From positions 138,564 through 202,563 of the forward strand of contig CABJBF010000003.1 in assembly GCA_902363805.1 (NCBI GenBank): 64,000 bases of DNA. The letters run 5' to 3'. The notes beneath the pieces were generated by a model. It was not told the origin of the DNA. It made no database searches and was given only the letters and a program-made list of their open reading frames with translations. Of this stretch, positions 36,994 to 46,915 are shown in pieces. The position numbers and the translations under genes are program-made. Every line of letters starts with the position of its first letter. Position 1 is the stretch's first letter. Source of the DNA: Eubacteriaceae bacterium (GTDB lineage: Bacteria; Bacillota; Clostridia; Lachnospirales; Lachnospiraceae).

Positions 36994-38748
36994 ATGGCAA
37001 AAGGATTTTTACATAAAAAAAGGAAACTAAGAACACAGGTTACCATATTAATTACAGTTACTATTGCATTTGCTTTAGTTATTAGTGGTGTATTATTCTG
37101 CTATAAGACTATTAATGAACTTCAAAAAAGTTTTAAAGAACAAATTTTACAGGAAAGCCGCTCTACAATCAGCGCTATATCAACTAATATAGATACTATA
37201 GATTCAATATATCGTATATTAATTTCAAACACCAGCGTATATGATTGGTTAGAGAGCAATTATGCTGACTCAACTAATTCTGTTACTACTGCAAAGCAGA
37301 TAACTTCTTCCCTTATCATGAATAATTTATGGGAAAAAAATTATCTTGAATCAGTTTATATTTATAACAAACGCGGAAAGCAAGTTCATGTTTCGAAAAA
37401 TGAAACAAGCGATTCATTAATTATGAATAGAAGGATTTACAATTCTCTTGCATCTCCTTCTCCTTCACTTTCATTTAGAACATTTAATGATTCAAACTGC
37501 ATTTATTTTATAAAGACAATATACAGTTCAAATAATGGTCAGCAGATTGGTGATATTCTTATTTCAATTAATATTAATGAATGGATGACCTCCCTTAGTC
37601 AATATGTTTCCGACGACTGGCGCATATTTATATACAATGATGATTTAGAAGTTATGTCGGGTTTTAAATATAATGCTGAGTCAACTAAATTATCAGCAAT
37701 ACATAAACAGATTAATGCAATTGATACATTAAAAATATCCTCTGTTCAATTTGATTCTGATGATTATTTTGTTTTATCAAATGAAATGGGGTCTATTAAC
37801 ATCAATGCTGCTGTGCTTGCCCCTGTCAGCCAGATAGAGCATCAGATTTACAATATTCTTTTGCCATATATTATTGCAATCATATCAATTATAATTATTG
37901 TTTTAATATTTGCATTTGGAATAAGCAGACTAATCACCCAGCCTATTTCCTTAATGATTAATTATGTAAATAGAATTGCCCAGGGAGATTACTCCGGAAA
38001 TATAAATGGGCTTGAAAAATACGAAGAATTTTATTCTCTCCAATTATCAGTTAACAATATGTTGGATGAGATTCATTCCTTCCATGAAGATATTACGGAA
38101 CAAAAGCTATTGTTAAAGGATTCTGAAATACGAGCATTGCAATCTCAGATTAATCCTCACTTTCTCTTTAATGTTCTTAATGCTATTGCATGGAAAGCTG
38201 AAATGTCTGATAACAATGAAATTTATGATATGACAATCGCTCTTGGCGAATTATTAAAAGCAACTGTAAAATCTAAAAATGACTTTGCAATACCTCTTTC
38301 AGAAGAATTAAAATATGTCAAATTTTACAGTTATTTACAAAGAATTAGATTCGAAGACCGAATAAGCATCAACTTTCATATTGATGCAGGTCTTGATTCA
38401 TATAAAGTTCCTGTATTTTGTATACAGACACTTGTTGAAAATGCTTATGTTCATGGTCTTGAACCAAAAGAAAGTTCAGGTGAACTGAACATTTACTTAT
38501 ACGAAAAATATGAATATCTTCATATTTCAATTGAAGATAATGGTATTGGATTTAATGAAATCCCTGATTTTAATAACCAGGCACCTTCCTCTGAAGAATC
38601 AGGTACATCTAAAGGACATACACATGTTGGGCTTAGAAATTTAAATCGAAGATTAATATTAATGTATGGTCCTGAATGTGCCTTACACATTGAAAGTACT
38701 CCTATGGTAAAGACAGCTATTTCATTTAAAATTCCATGTGAAAAATAA
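36994..38748 (+). CDS. Sensor histidine kinase, YesM/LytS-like
   Basis: 584-residue membrane kinase. A transmembrane helix at about 17-38, an extracytoplasmic sensor domain to about 285, a second helix (LLPYIIAIISIIIIVLIFAFGI), a HAMP segment, then the His_kinase domain with QINPHFLFNVLNAIAW (phospho-His) and an HATPase domain (QTLVENAYVHGL, DNGIGF, GLRNLNRRL). This class usually senses extracellular oligosaccharides in gut Firmicutes. Paired with the next gene. Confidence 0.94.
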   Translation: MAKGFLHKKRKLRTQVTILITVTIAFALVISGVLFCYKTINELQKSFKEQILQESRSTISAISTNIDTIDSIYRILISNTSVYDWLESNYADSTNSVTTAKQITSSLIMNNLWEKNYLESVYIYNKRGKQVHVSKNETSDSLIMNRRIYNSLASPSPSLSFRTFNDSNCIYFIKTIYSSNNGQQIGDILISININEWMTSLSQYVSDDWRIFIYNDDLEVMSGFKYNAESTKLSAIHKQINAIDTLKISSVQFDSDDYFVLSNEMGSININAAVLAPVSQIEHQIYNILLPYIIAIISIIIIVLIFAFGISRLITQPISLMINYVNRIAQGDYSGNINGLEKYEEFYSLQLSVNNMLDEIHSFHEDITEQKLLLKDSEIRALQSQINPHFLFNVLNAIAWKAEMSDNNEIYDMTIALGELLKATVKSKNDFAIPLSEELKYVKFYSYLQRIRFEDRISINFHIDAGLDSYKVPVFCIQTLVENAYVHGLEPKESSGELNIYLYEKYEYLHISIEDNGIGFNEIPDFNNQAPSSEESGTSKGHTHVGLRNLNRRLILMYGPECALHIESTPMVKTAISFKIPCEK

Positions 38749-38763
38749 GAAAGGTGTGATGGT

Positions 38764-40272
38764 ATGATTTTTCACTTATTAATAGTAGACGATGAAGCTA
38801 TATTTAGAAAAGGTCTGTCACAATATATAAATTGGGAAACATATGATTGTGTTGTTTCAGCTACAGCTAAGAACGGAACAGAGGCTATCGACATAATCGA
38901 AAGTACTCCCATTGATATTGTAATAACTGATGTAAGAATGCCTTCGCTTGATGGTATTGGGCTTGCAAAATACATTCATGAAAACCATCCTGAAATCTCT
39001 GTAATCATACTTTCAGGATATTCAGAATTTGAATATGCACGTTCTGCAATTCAGTATAATGTTGCAGAATACCTGTTAAAACCGGCTGTAAAAACGGATG
39101 TAATAAATGCAGTTCAAAATGTTGCGAAAAAACTAATTGAATCTAAATCTTCTATCAGCAAAAGTGAACAGGCTTTTCTTAAGGACCAATTTTTTCAGGA
39201 ACTTACAGACCATGTTGTACCTGATGATTCCTTAAACAAGCTATCAAATTTTGATATTAATTTAAACAATTATTACGTAGCTGCATTTCAATTACCTGAC
39301 GACATGTCAATGGTTGGAACATTAAAAGATATAATAATCGACAACAAGCTTAACAGTTATTGCTTTAGATATAACAATCTTATTATAAATGTATATTTTG
39401 ATTATGAAACCGAAGACACATCCGCAATAATTGATAACTGCAACACAATTGATTCTTCATTTAAAATGTTTACATCATTAAATGTAAATGCGGGTATAAG
39501 TGGTTATCATCATAGTGCACGTGATTTTTCAACAGCTGTTTCAGAGGCAATATTAGCATTATCCTTAAATTTTTATTCCTCTGCCCATGTTGTTGAATTT
39601 TCCAGTGATTACGTTGCAGGTAAAGAAACATTTTCTGCGGATATTAATTTGCTGCTACACGATTTTGAGAACTCAGTTATACAGTTAGATTTTAAATCTG
39701 CTTCAGATATTTTAGGCTCTATATTTAATAAACTTGAAAGCAATTTTTCTGATGAAAATACTGTTAGAAGCATCTGCACTCAAATTTATCTTATTTGCTA
39801 TAGAGTAATGCTTAAAAGTAATACTATTCCTACAGAAGATGAATATATAAATAAAATAATTTCAGGTTCAGATTTCTTCCAGTTAAAAGAGACTGTCAGC
39901 AACCTTATAGATGATGTAAAAAAACAATTAACCCAGTCCTCTAAAAAGTACAGTTCTTTCATAGAGGAAACAATTATATATATCAAAGAACATATTGCTG
40001 ATGATTTGTCACTTGAGCTTATCGCACAAAATGTTCACATTAATGAATCCTATTTAAGCAGAACTTTCAAAAAAGAATGCGGTCATTCAATTGTAAGTTA
40101 CATTACAATGCTTAGAATAAGTATGGCTAAGGATTTCTTAGCAAATACAAACCTTAAAACATTTGAAATATCTGATAAAATAGGAATTCATGACCCTGCA
40201 TATTTTTCTGTTATTTTTAAGAAAAACACAGGTCTTAGTCCGAAAGACTATAGGAATCAATTCGTAAGATAA
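38764..40272 (+). CDS. Response regulator with AraC-type DNA-binding domain, YesN-like
   Basis: 502 residues. The receiver domain is at 1-120 (LLIVDDEAIFRKG, DIVITDVRMPSLDG with the phospho-Asp). A central linker of unclear fold spans 130-395, and the C-terminal double helix-turn-helix at 400-500 reads LSLELIAQNVHINESYLSRTFKKECG and DPAYFSVIFKKNTGLSPKDYR. Fifteen bases after the kinase. Likely regulates the divergent discoidin operon and possibly the sugar operon. Confidence 0.94.
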   Translation: MIFHLLIVDDEAIFRKGLSQYINWETYDCVVSATAKNGTEAIDIIESTPIDIVITDVRMPSLDGIGLAKYIHENHPEISVIILSGYSEFEYARSAIQYNVAEYLLKPAVKTDVINAVQNVAKKLIESKSSISKSEQAFLKDQFFQELTDHVVPDDSLNKLSNFDINLNNYYVAAFQLPDDMSMVGTLKDIIIDNKLNSYCFRYNNLIINVYFDYETEDTSAIIDNCNTIDSSFKMFTSLNVNAGISGYHHSARDFSTAVSEAILALSLNFYSSAHVVEFSSDYVAGKETFSADINLLLHDFENSVIQLDFKSASDILGSIFNKLESNFSDENTVRSICTQIYLICYRVMLKSNTIPTEDEYINKIISGSDFFQLKETVSNLIDDVKKQLTQSSKKYSSFIEETIIYIKEHIADDLSLELIAQNVHINESYLSRTFKKECGHSIVSYITMLRISMAKDFLANTNLKTFEISDKIGIHDPAYFSVIFKKNTGLSPKDYRNQFVR

Positions 40273-40327
40273 TTATTAATACTTAAAGAACTAATATGTT
40301 AAGTTATTAACATTAGTTATATATTAA

Positions 40328-40406
40328 GATGTCAGAGTCAAAAGCTTCAAGTCCACATGCATTTGCGCATAAATGGGTGAAAGACCTTAGAACCAACCCT
40401 GACATC
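40328..40406 (+). promoter_or_regulatory. Structured 79-base leader before the alcohol dehydrogenase gene
   Basis: An 8-bp closing stem GATGTCAG (40328-40335) with CTGACATC (40399-40406) encloses an inner ATGC-ATTTGC-GCAT hairpin and a possible GGT-GAAAG-ACC or GGGT/ACCC stem. The size and closed architecture resemble a riboswitch aptamer, but it does not match any class I can recall. It lies 42 bases before the adh start. Confidence 0.45.
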
Positions 40407-40448
40407 GTATTAATTAACTTTTAAAAAATATTGAAAGGAGATTTTAAC

Positions 40449-41594
40449 ATGGCAAACAGAATAATGTTAAACGAAACATCTTATCACGGTTCAGGTGCAA
40501 TTAATGAAATTGCAACAGAAGCAAAGGCACACGGATTCAAAAAGGCTTTTGTATGTTCTGACCCTGACTTAATCAAATTCAACGTTACATCTAAGGTTAC
40601 AGATATCTTAGATAAAAATGAACTGGCTTATGAAATATATTCAGATATCAAGGCCAACCCAACAATCGAAAATGTACAACATGGCGTTCAGTCTTTTAAA
40701 GATTCAGGTGCTGATTATATTATTGCAATTGGCGGTGGTTCTTCAATGGATACATCAAAAGCAATCGGAATAATTATTGCAAATCCTGAATTTGAAGATG
40801 TAAGAAGTCTTGAAGGCGTAGCACCAACTAAGAAGCCTTGCGTTCCAATTATTGCAGTACCTACTACTGCCGGAACAGCTGCTGAAGTTACAATTAATTA
40901 TGTTATCACTGACATTGAAAGAAAGCGTAAATTTGTATGCGTTGACCCACACGATATGCCAATCATTGCAATCGTTGACCCTGACATGATGTCTTCAATG
41001 CCAAAGGGGCTTACAGCTTCTACAGGTATGGACGCTCTTACTCATGCAATAGAAGGTTACACAACAAAAGCTGCATGGGAAATGACAGATATGTTCCACT
41101 TAAAAGCTATTGAAATAATTAGCAAATCTCTTAGAGGTGCAGTTGAAAATACTAAAGAAGGTCGTGAAGGAATGGCCCTTGGTCAGTATATTGCCGGAAT
41201 GGGTTTTTCAAATGTAGGTCTTGGAATTGCTCACTCAATGGCTCATACTTTAGGTGCTGTTTATGACACTCCTCATGGTGTTGCATGTGCCATGATGCTT
41301 CCTATCGTTATGGAATACAATCAAGAATGCACAGGTGAAAAATATCGTGAAATTGCCCGTGCAATGGGTGTTAAGGGTGTTGATGAAATGTCAGTTGATG
41401 AATATAGAAAAGCAGCAATTGATGCTGTTAAACAATTATCAACTGATGTTGGAATTCCTTCAAAGCTTGATGCAATCAAAGAAGATGATTTACCTTTCCT
41501 TGCTGAATCTGCTGCTGCAGATGCTTGCGCACCTGGAAATCCTAAAGATGCAAGTGTTGATGACTTTATAGAATTATTCAGAAAAATTATGTAA
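40449..41594 (+). CDS. Iron-containing alcohol dehydrogenase (FucO/1,3-propanediol family)
   Basis: 381-residue NAD(P)H-dependent alcohol dehydrogenase. GGGSSMDTSKAIG binds the cofactor. The metal ligands correspond to D195, H199, H262 and H276 (GMDALTHAIEGY, AHSMAHTLGAVYDTPHG), matching lactaldehyde reductase spacing. ATG at 40449 follows AAAGGAG. Substrate could be lactaldehyde, butanol or another short aldehyde/alcohol. A terminator follows. Confidence 0.93.
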   Translation: MANRIMLNETSYHGSGAINEIATEAKAHGFKKAFVCSDPDLIKFNVTSKVTDILDKNELAYEIYSDIKANPTIENVQHGVQSFKDSGADYIIAIGGGSSMDTSKAIGIIIANPEFEDVRSLEGVAPTKKPCVPIIAVPTTAGTAAEVTINYVITDIERKRKFVCVDPHDMPIIAIVDPDMMSSMPKGLTASTGMDALTHAIEGYTTKAAWEMTDMFHLKAIEIISKSLRGAVENTKEGREGMALGQYIAGMGFSNVGLGIAHSMAHTLGAVYDTPHGVACAMMLPIVMEYNQECTGEKYREIARAMGVKGVDEMSVDEYRKAAIDAVKQLSTDVGIPSKLDAIKEDDLPFLAESAAADACAPGNPKDASVDDFIELFRKIM

Positions 41595-41657
41595 GAATAT
41601 TTGAGAGTGTGAAATACTCTCTGTAAATCCGTATTTCTATTTAGTTTTATAAAACAA

Positions 41658-41699
41658 AATAAAAGTCGAAGCTTATTTCAAAAAGTTTCGGCTTTTATT
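41658..41699 (+). terminator. Terminator of the alcohol dehydrogenase gene
   Basis: AATAAAAGTCGAA (41658-41670) pairs with TTCGGCTTTTATT (41687-41699), one G-U wobble, T-rich 3' arm. Confidence 0.75.
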
Positions 41700-41722
41700 C
41701 ATATTATATACTCAGTCACAAG

Positions 41723-41767
41723 AAAGAGCATTGTGTTTTGATTTTAATCACTAACTCAATGCTCTTT
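41723..41767 (-). terminator. holA terminator (bidirectional)
   Basis: AAAGAGCATTG (41723-41733) pairs with CAATGCTCTTT (41757-41767), ending in T-runs on both strands, directly after the holA stop. Confidence 0.75.
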
Positions 41768-41770
41768 TTG

Positions 41771-42769
41771 TTAAATTCGTTTCTTTTTTTCTTCTTTTTT
41801 ACTATATTTAATAAGCAGCATTTCTACGCCGATATTTTCATCCATAGCACCTCTTTTTATAAGTTGCTCTGTTTTTATACTTTCTGCTAAGCCATCCTTA
41901 AGTTCTCTCATCTGAAAATTTTTTGCCTGCTGTATACTTTTGCCGGCTATAAACGCCTGGACTCCCATTGCTTTTGCCACATCATTTTTACCCATACCCT
42001 GATTTGACAAATCCTTTGCCTGAAGCATAAGATTAAATTGTCTTGTAATCATATATAAAATACGCATTGGTGGTTCTTTGGCCGCTATGAGCTCATAGTA
42101 TGAATCAAGAGTCTTTTTCTGATTTTTTGTAGAAATGGCATCAATCATGTCAAATATTTTAACAGACATCTGAGTTATGCACACTGCATCTATTGCCTCT
42201 TTATCAACTACATCTGATTTCATACAATAACAGATTAACTTTTCTATTTCAGTAGATAAGGTTTCCATATCCGTTCCTACTTTTTGAAGCAAATACATCA
42301 TATTTGCTTTTGTTATGCGCTTTCCTGCATTTGCAAACAATCTGGCAGCCCACACACTCAAATCTCCCTCTGTCTGGCTTGTCATTTCGCAAATATATCC
42401 ATTTGCTTTTACTGCTTTATATAATTTGCTTCTCTTATCTACATTGCTTTCTACAAATAACATAATCGTGCTTTCAGGTATGGACTTAACATATTCTGCT
42501 AATTCATCTCCACCTGACTTAAACATTTCAGTATCTTCAAGCACCACTAATCTATATTCTGCCATAAATGGCATTGTTTCAGCTACGTCGATAATTTCTT
42601 TCACATTCAGGCCTTTCCCTTCATAAAAATTAGAATTCATAGTGTCTCCACCATTTATTGCCTGAATAAGCTGCTTTTTATAATTTTTTACAAGATATTC
42701 TTCTTCGCCACATAACAGATATGATCTTTTAAAATTTCTTGTCTTTATGTCTTCTGATAATGTTTTCAT
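41771..42769 (-). CDS. holA: DNA polymerase III delta subunit
   Basis: Clamp-loader subunit that opens the beta sliding clamp. 332 residues. The start region SYLLCGEEEYLVKNYKKQLI and LRVVLE-like strands (MAEYRLVVLEDTEMF) are typical, with a helical C-terminal collar domain (LDSYYELIAAKEPPMRILYMITRQFNLMLQAK). In Bacillus and many Clostridia it lies between comEC and rpsT; here both neighbours are displaced by insertions. Confidence 0.93.
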   Translation of the reverse strand: MKTLSEDIKTRNFKRSYLLCGEEEYLVKNYKKQLIQAINGGDTMNSNFYEGKGLNVKEIIDVAETMPFMAEYRLVVLEDTEMFKSGGDELAEYVKSIPESTIMLFVESNVDKRSKLYKAVKANGYICEMTSQTEGDLSVWAARLFANAGKRITKANMMYLLQKVGTDMETLSTEIEKLICYCMKSDVVDKEAIDAVCITQMSVKIFDMIDAISTKNQKKTLDSYYELIAAKEPPMRILYMITRQFNLMLQAKDLSNQGMGKNDVAKAMGVQAFIAGKSIQQAKNFQMRELKDGLAESIKTEQLIKRGAMDENIGVEMLLIKYSKKEEKKKRI

Positions 42770-42885
42770 TGTTCTTTTCTTATATCCTCATTACTTATTA
42801 AGTGTATAAATAATTTTAACACAGAAATTTGTTCCGTTCATCTGTTTTATTTTTAAAAGTTATTGTTTATGATATATAATCTTAA

Positions 42886-43800
42886 TTATTTGTACTTTTC
42901 AATTATATCTGCAATTTTCTTCATTTGCTTAATAGTATTATTATAAGCCACATAATCATCCAAAAAATAACTAGTAATTGTTTGATAATCTGCTTTATAA
43001 AAATCATTGTCACAAAATTCTCTAATAGTTTTGGGTATATTAACTTCATCTTTGGCTGATACGCAGTTTTTTATTTCCTTCCTATGTTCTCTTATTTCAT
43101 TATAAAGCTCCTCAAACTCTTTATCAAAATCAATATATTTTGTTAATTTATAAATATCATATAAATGTCTAGAATATCTCTTAGATTTCTTTTGTATATA
43201 ATAATCACATAATGCAAAAATTTTATCTATATAAGTTCTCTCAATCGCCTGCAATTTCATATCAAATTTATCAACAAAAAATTTCTTTGCCAAATCTGCT
43301 CTATTATTTTTAACAAAATAATCACCTATATAATTTCCTATAGTTATTTTATTTGTTGGAAACGCATATGAACTCAATGCGGTTTCAACTTTTACATAAG
43401 ACAACATAAAATCACCTTCTACCCCTAAGATTGATTTATAAGTAAAATAATATGCATTATAATCCCTATCACTTTGCAATTCATTCCAATTAGATATTGG
43501 CATATGTAACTTTTCACTTATTTCTCTCATTATACAATTTTTCAATTTTTTCCTTCTTGCTTCTCCAATATGTTCATCAAATGTAATGTCTATATCTTCT
43601 GAAAATCTGTTAATAATTTTATAACCTTTTGAAAGAGATGTTCCCCCTTTAAATACAATATTCGACATTTTTTCAGATAAAAATCTTAAAATCATAGTTA
43701 CATAATAATCTTTTTCTATTACAATTGCTGCCTTACCAGTATAGTTTGCAACTTGCTCTATTGTTTCTTTAAATACTTGCTTATCCTCATGTAGATACAT
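42886..43800 (-). CDS. abiEii: AbiEii/AbiGii-family nucleotidyltransferase toxin
   Basis: Toxin of an AbiE-type toxin-antitoxin and phage-abortive system. 304 residues. The nucleotidyltransferase signature has KGGTSLSKGY (51-60) and FSEDIDITF (66-74), which supply the GS loop and metal-binding aspartates. Members of this fold modify tRNA 3' ends or other targets in characterised cases. The start overlaps the antitoxin gene by 14 bases, indicating translational coupling. More AT-rich in appearance than the flanking com and holA genes, consistent with acquisition. Confidence 0.9.
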   Translation of the reverse strand: MYLHEDKQVFKETIEQVANYTGKAAIVIEKDYYVTMILRFLSEKMSNIVFKGGTSLSKGYKIINRFSEDIDITFDEHIGEARRKKLKNCIMREISEKLHMPISNWNELQSDRDYNAYYFTYKSILGVEGDFMLSYVKVETALSSYAFPTNKITIGNYIGDYFVKNNRADLAKKFFVDKFDMKLQAIERTYIDKIFALCDYYIQKKSKRYSRHLYDIYKLTKYIDFDKEFEELYNEIREHRKEIKNCVSAKDEVNIPKTIREFCDNDFYKADYQTITSYFLDDYVAYNNTIKQMKKIADIIEKYK

Positions 43801-44410
43801 ATTTCACCTCCGTATCATAAATAGCTTTATAAATTTTCAAAGGATAATATCTTAGCAGTCTATCAACCTGTTTTTTTGTTATTTTGTGTTCTTTCGCAAA
43901 CTCAGTTAAAACTTCACCACAAACTTTAGGATCTTCTTCTACTGCTTGATCCATCTCTTTTAAACAATCTAATAATTGAAGCACGTATACATTATCTTCT
44001 GTTACTTCTATAGTTGGTCTTCTAATAATATATTTTCTATTTTTTATACTTATCTCCCTTACCTGAGCGGGTGCATAATTACTTGTTATTTCTTCTTTTA
44101 ACGGGACTTGCATTGATAATCCTATACGATTCGCAAGTGTATATCCTGAATAAAACCCAACTCTTTTTCCTCTTCTATATATATATTTATGCAATGCTAC
44201 TGTTTCTGATGAAAGAGTTGTCTTTTCTCCTAACAAATTAATCTTTGGCATATAATATGTTCCTGCTTCAAATCTGCATATTATTCCATCGTCTGTTAAT
44301 TTTTTTAAATGATACCTAATATTCTCCTGTGTCATTCCATCAATACATAAATCTGTTAAAAAAATAGGTTCTCCTTTTTCATAATTTTTTATTAAATATT
44401 CTAACATCAT
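43787..44410 (-). CDS. abiEi: AbiEi-like antitoxin / autorepressor
   Basis: Antitoxin of the AbiE pair, 207 residues. An N-terminal winged helix (residues about 1-65, IDGMTQENIRYHLKKLTDDGIICRFEAGTYY omitted in part) binds DNA, and the rest resembles the AbiEi C-terminal domain (GFYSGYTLANRIGLSMQVP, YIIRRPTIEVTEDN). Two consecutive ATGs follow GAGGG. A perfect 11-bp inverted repeat right after the -10 box is a likely autoregulatory operator. Confidence 0.85.
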   Translation of the reverse strand: MMLEYLIKNYEKGEPIFLTDLCIDGMTQENIRYHLKKLTDDGIICRFEAGTYYMPKINLLGEKTTLSSETVALHKYIYRRGKRVGFYSGYTLANRIGLSMQVPLKEEITSNYAPAQVREISIKNRKYIIRRPTIEVTEDNVYVLQLLDCLKEMDQAVEEDPKVCGEVLTEFAKEHKITKKQVDRLLRYYPLKIYKAIYDTEVKYVST

Positions 44411-44425
44411 ATAGCCCTCACTTTC

Positions 44426-44484
44426 AATAAGTAAAAATACATTTTACTTATTGTTAGTATATTCTCAAAATACTCCTCTGTCAA
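44426..44484 (-). promoter_or_regulatory. AbiE promoter and operator
   Basis: Minus-strand TTGACA (44479-44484), exactly 17 bases, TATACT (44456-44461), followed by the perfect inverted repeat AATAAGTAAAA-N5-TTTTACTTATT (44426-44452). Binding there would block transcription start, matching AbiEi autorepression. Confidence 0.8.
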
Positions 44485-44492
44485 ATGAAATC

Positions 44493-46913
44493 TCACTCCA
44501 TCCTAAAGTCAATCTCGCCAATTAAATCTGTTCGCAATATTTCTGTATTATGCATATTTAATCTATCTATGGTTTCTATATGAGGATGTCCATAGCTATT
44601 TCCTTCACCGCACGAAATAACGCTATATTTAGGTTCAATTTTACTTAGCATATTTTCTGATGAAGAAAATCTGGAACCATGATGCGGAACCTTTAATACT
44701 GTATAATTTTGTGCCAAATCATTTTCAATATTTTTTTCTACTTCATTACTAATATCGCCTGTCAAAAGCATAGAGAAAGTTTTATATTTCACATCAAGCA
44801 CGATACTGTTATCGTTTCTATCATCCATTTGATTTTTAATGTCAGGATTAATGCATTTTACTTTTAACTCTCCTACCTTTATTGAATCACCTTTTTTCAA
44901 ATATATAATTTTTGCTCCCATCTTTTTAGCCATTTTTTCCAACTCCATATATTCATCATCTTTAATATAGAGATTTGGCAGCACCAGATTTTTAACTTTT
45001 ATTCCTCCATTTTTTGACTGAGCCAACAATTCTTTTACACCACTTACATGGTCATTATCTAAGTGACTTATCATTGCATAATCAATTCTTTTAATCCCTT
45101 TATATTTAATAAATGGAATTATTCTGTATTTTCCTACATTTTTTATATCAGTACTTCCACCATCAACCGTCATAACAATATTTTTTGTTTGAATGACTAT
45201 TCCATCTCCCTGCCCTACATCAAGAAAATTAACTTCAATTCCTGTAAATATATGCACAAATAAACTTATTGTTATTATTATGAAACTTCCAAAAACAAAT
45301 GTAATTTTTTTAATGAAATTTTTTCTCTTTTTTGCTTTCTTACTCCTTTCATTTTCGACAATTTGGCCTGTTTTTGGTATTATCTTTTTGCTCTCTTTAT
45401 CCTCATTTTTCTTTAAATATATTTTCATTACTATACACATGCCTGCAATTGTAAAATAATAAACTATAACCACAATTGCATTAGGCTTACCACATATCAC
45501 ATTATAAAATGGAATATGCTCTACTATTGTACATAACAAACCATACATCTTTATAATCAGACACGCCGGCAAAATAGTTATCTTTCCAATAATTACGAAC
45601 AAATATGAAGAATATAGTCCCACAAATCCACTCACTATAACGATTCCCATTAATGGAACAATAATTAAATTTAGTAGTACTGAATACATTGGTATCTGAT
45701 AATAATTCCAGGCTATAATAGGATTCATAACAATAGTGATGCACAAGCTAAATCCAAATGCACTCCACCTTTTTCCTTTTATATCCATAAATTTTTCTGT
45801 TATTTTCCATACAAAATTTGCTCCTATTATTGCCGCAAATGACATTTGAAATCCACTGTTTATTATTGCCATCGGATTACTGCATACAATAAGTAATAAT
45901 GCTAACGCTATTGCATTTATCCTATCATTTTTTCGTCCCAAAACTTCGCCGGCAATATTCATTATAAACATAATTGTTGCTCTTACTGTCGCCACCCCGA
46001 ATCCGGTCATCATTGAAAATAACAAGATAATTGAAATTGAAAAAAACGCTGCCGGTATAAATTTAAGTTTCTTTCTAATTAATGAATACACAAACAAGCC
46101 GATTAATGAAATGTGTAACCCGGAAATTGCCAAAATATGTGAAATTCCATTCATTTGATATAGTGACTTAATATCGTCATTAATATCATTCTTATTACCA
46201 AGCAAAATTCCCTGTATAATCCCTCCGTTTTCCAGGTTACATATCTTAAAAACACCTATGTTATTATCATTGCAAATCTTTTTAAGTTGCCTTGTATAAC
46301 TTTTCTTCAAATCATATAATCTCTGTTTTATAAGGTTTGTCTCATTAGAAGTTATCTCTACACTGCAATTTGCTATTTCTCCATATATTCCAAGAGACTG
46401 ATAGTATTTGTCTGAATCAAAATTTCCTTTGTTTCGTGCTTTGTCAAATCTATTAATTATGCCTTTGCATTTAACATTGTTGCCGATAGATACAGATAAC
46501 TCTTCTTTCGTTTCAAAAATCAAATTTACATCCTTTATTTTTTTCAAATTTCTTTTATTATTTTCTGCTAAATTCTCTATCGTTGTTTTTATTTTGTATC
46601 TAAATCCATATTTTGTGTCTGTTATCTGTAAAATTTCTCCATTAACAACGATTGTTTGTCCATTTATCTCATCTATTGATTTCTTTTTAGAAAGTTCTCC
46701 CTCAGTAATCAAATATCCAACAACCATAAAGCATAAGCTTAATGTCATTAACATTACTTTTTCAATCTTTTGCTCCCTGTTTTTAAATAGTAGTAAAATA
46801 AATGAAAGCAAAACAAGTAGCACTGTTACAAATAACAATGCTGCCTGTGCATATATAGCTATCACCTCTCCAAGTACAAAAGCCAATGTTATTGTTAATA
46901 TTGGTCTTTTAAT
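44493..46913 (-). CDS. comEC: ComEC/Rec2 DNA-uptake channel with metallo-beta-lactamase domain
   Basis: Membrane channel that carries single-stranded DNA into the cell during transformation. N-terminal helices and an OB-like domain (about 60-190), the Competence domain with many helices (about 215-500; LYQMNGISHILAISGLHISLIG), then a C-terminal metallo-beta-lactamase domain (VNFLDVGQGDGIVIQ, SHLDNDHVSG, VPHHGSRFSSSE). The usual ComEC start KRPILTITLAFVLG is reached only from an ATT codon at 46911-46913, seven bases after AAGGAG; the next candidate is TTG at 46886. With ATT it has 806 residues. Fully intact. Confidence 0.92.
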   Translation of the reverse strand: MKRPILTITLAFVLGEVIAIYAQAALLFVTVLLVLLSFILLLFKNREQKIEKVMLMTLSLCFMVVGYLITEGELSKKKSIDEINGQTIVVNGEILQITDTKYGFRYKIKTTIENLAENNKRNLKKIKDVNLIFETKEELSVSIGNNVKCKGIINRFDKARNKGNFDSDKYYQSLGIYGEIANCSVEITSNETNLIKQRLYDLKKSYTRQLKKICNDNNIGVFKICNLENGGIIQGILLGNKNDINDDIKSLYQMNGISHILAISGLHISLIGLFVYSLIRKKLKFIPAAFFSISIILLFSMMTGFGVATVRATIMFIMNIAGEVLGRKNDRINAIALALLLIVCSNPMAIINSGFQMSFAAIIGANFVWKITEKFMDIKGKRWSAFGFSLCITIVMNPIIAWNYYQIPMYSVLLNLIIVPLMGIVIVSGFVGLYSSYLFVIIGKITILPACLIIKMYGLLCTIVEHIPFYNVICGKPNAIVVIVYYFTIAGMCIVMKIYLKKNEDKESKKIIPKTGQIVENERSKKAKKRKNFIKKITFVFGSFIIITISLFVHIFTGIEVNFLDVGQGDGIVIQTKNIVMTVDGGSTDIKNVGKYRIIPFIKYKGIKRIDYAMISHLDNDHVSGVKELLAQSKNGGIKVKNLVLPNLYIKDDEYMELEKMAKKMGAKIIYLKKGDSIKVGELKVKCINPDIKNQMDDRNDNSIVLDVKYKTFSMLLTGDISNEVEKNIENDLAQNYTVLKVPHHGSRFSSSENMLSKIEPKYSVISCGEGNSYGHPHIETIDRLNMHNTEILRTDLIGEIDFRME

Positions 46914-46915
46914 AG

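Noticed and set aside
40328..40406. Known riboswitch class upstream of the Fe-ADH gene
   Set aside because: Compared by eye with THF, c-di-GMP-I/II, preQ1, purine, glycine, ZTP and SAM consensus features; none fits, so it is reported only as an unknown structured leader.
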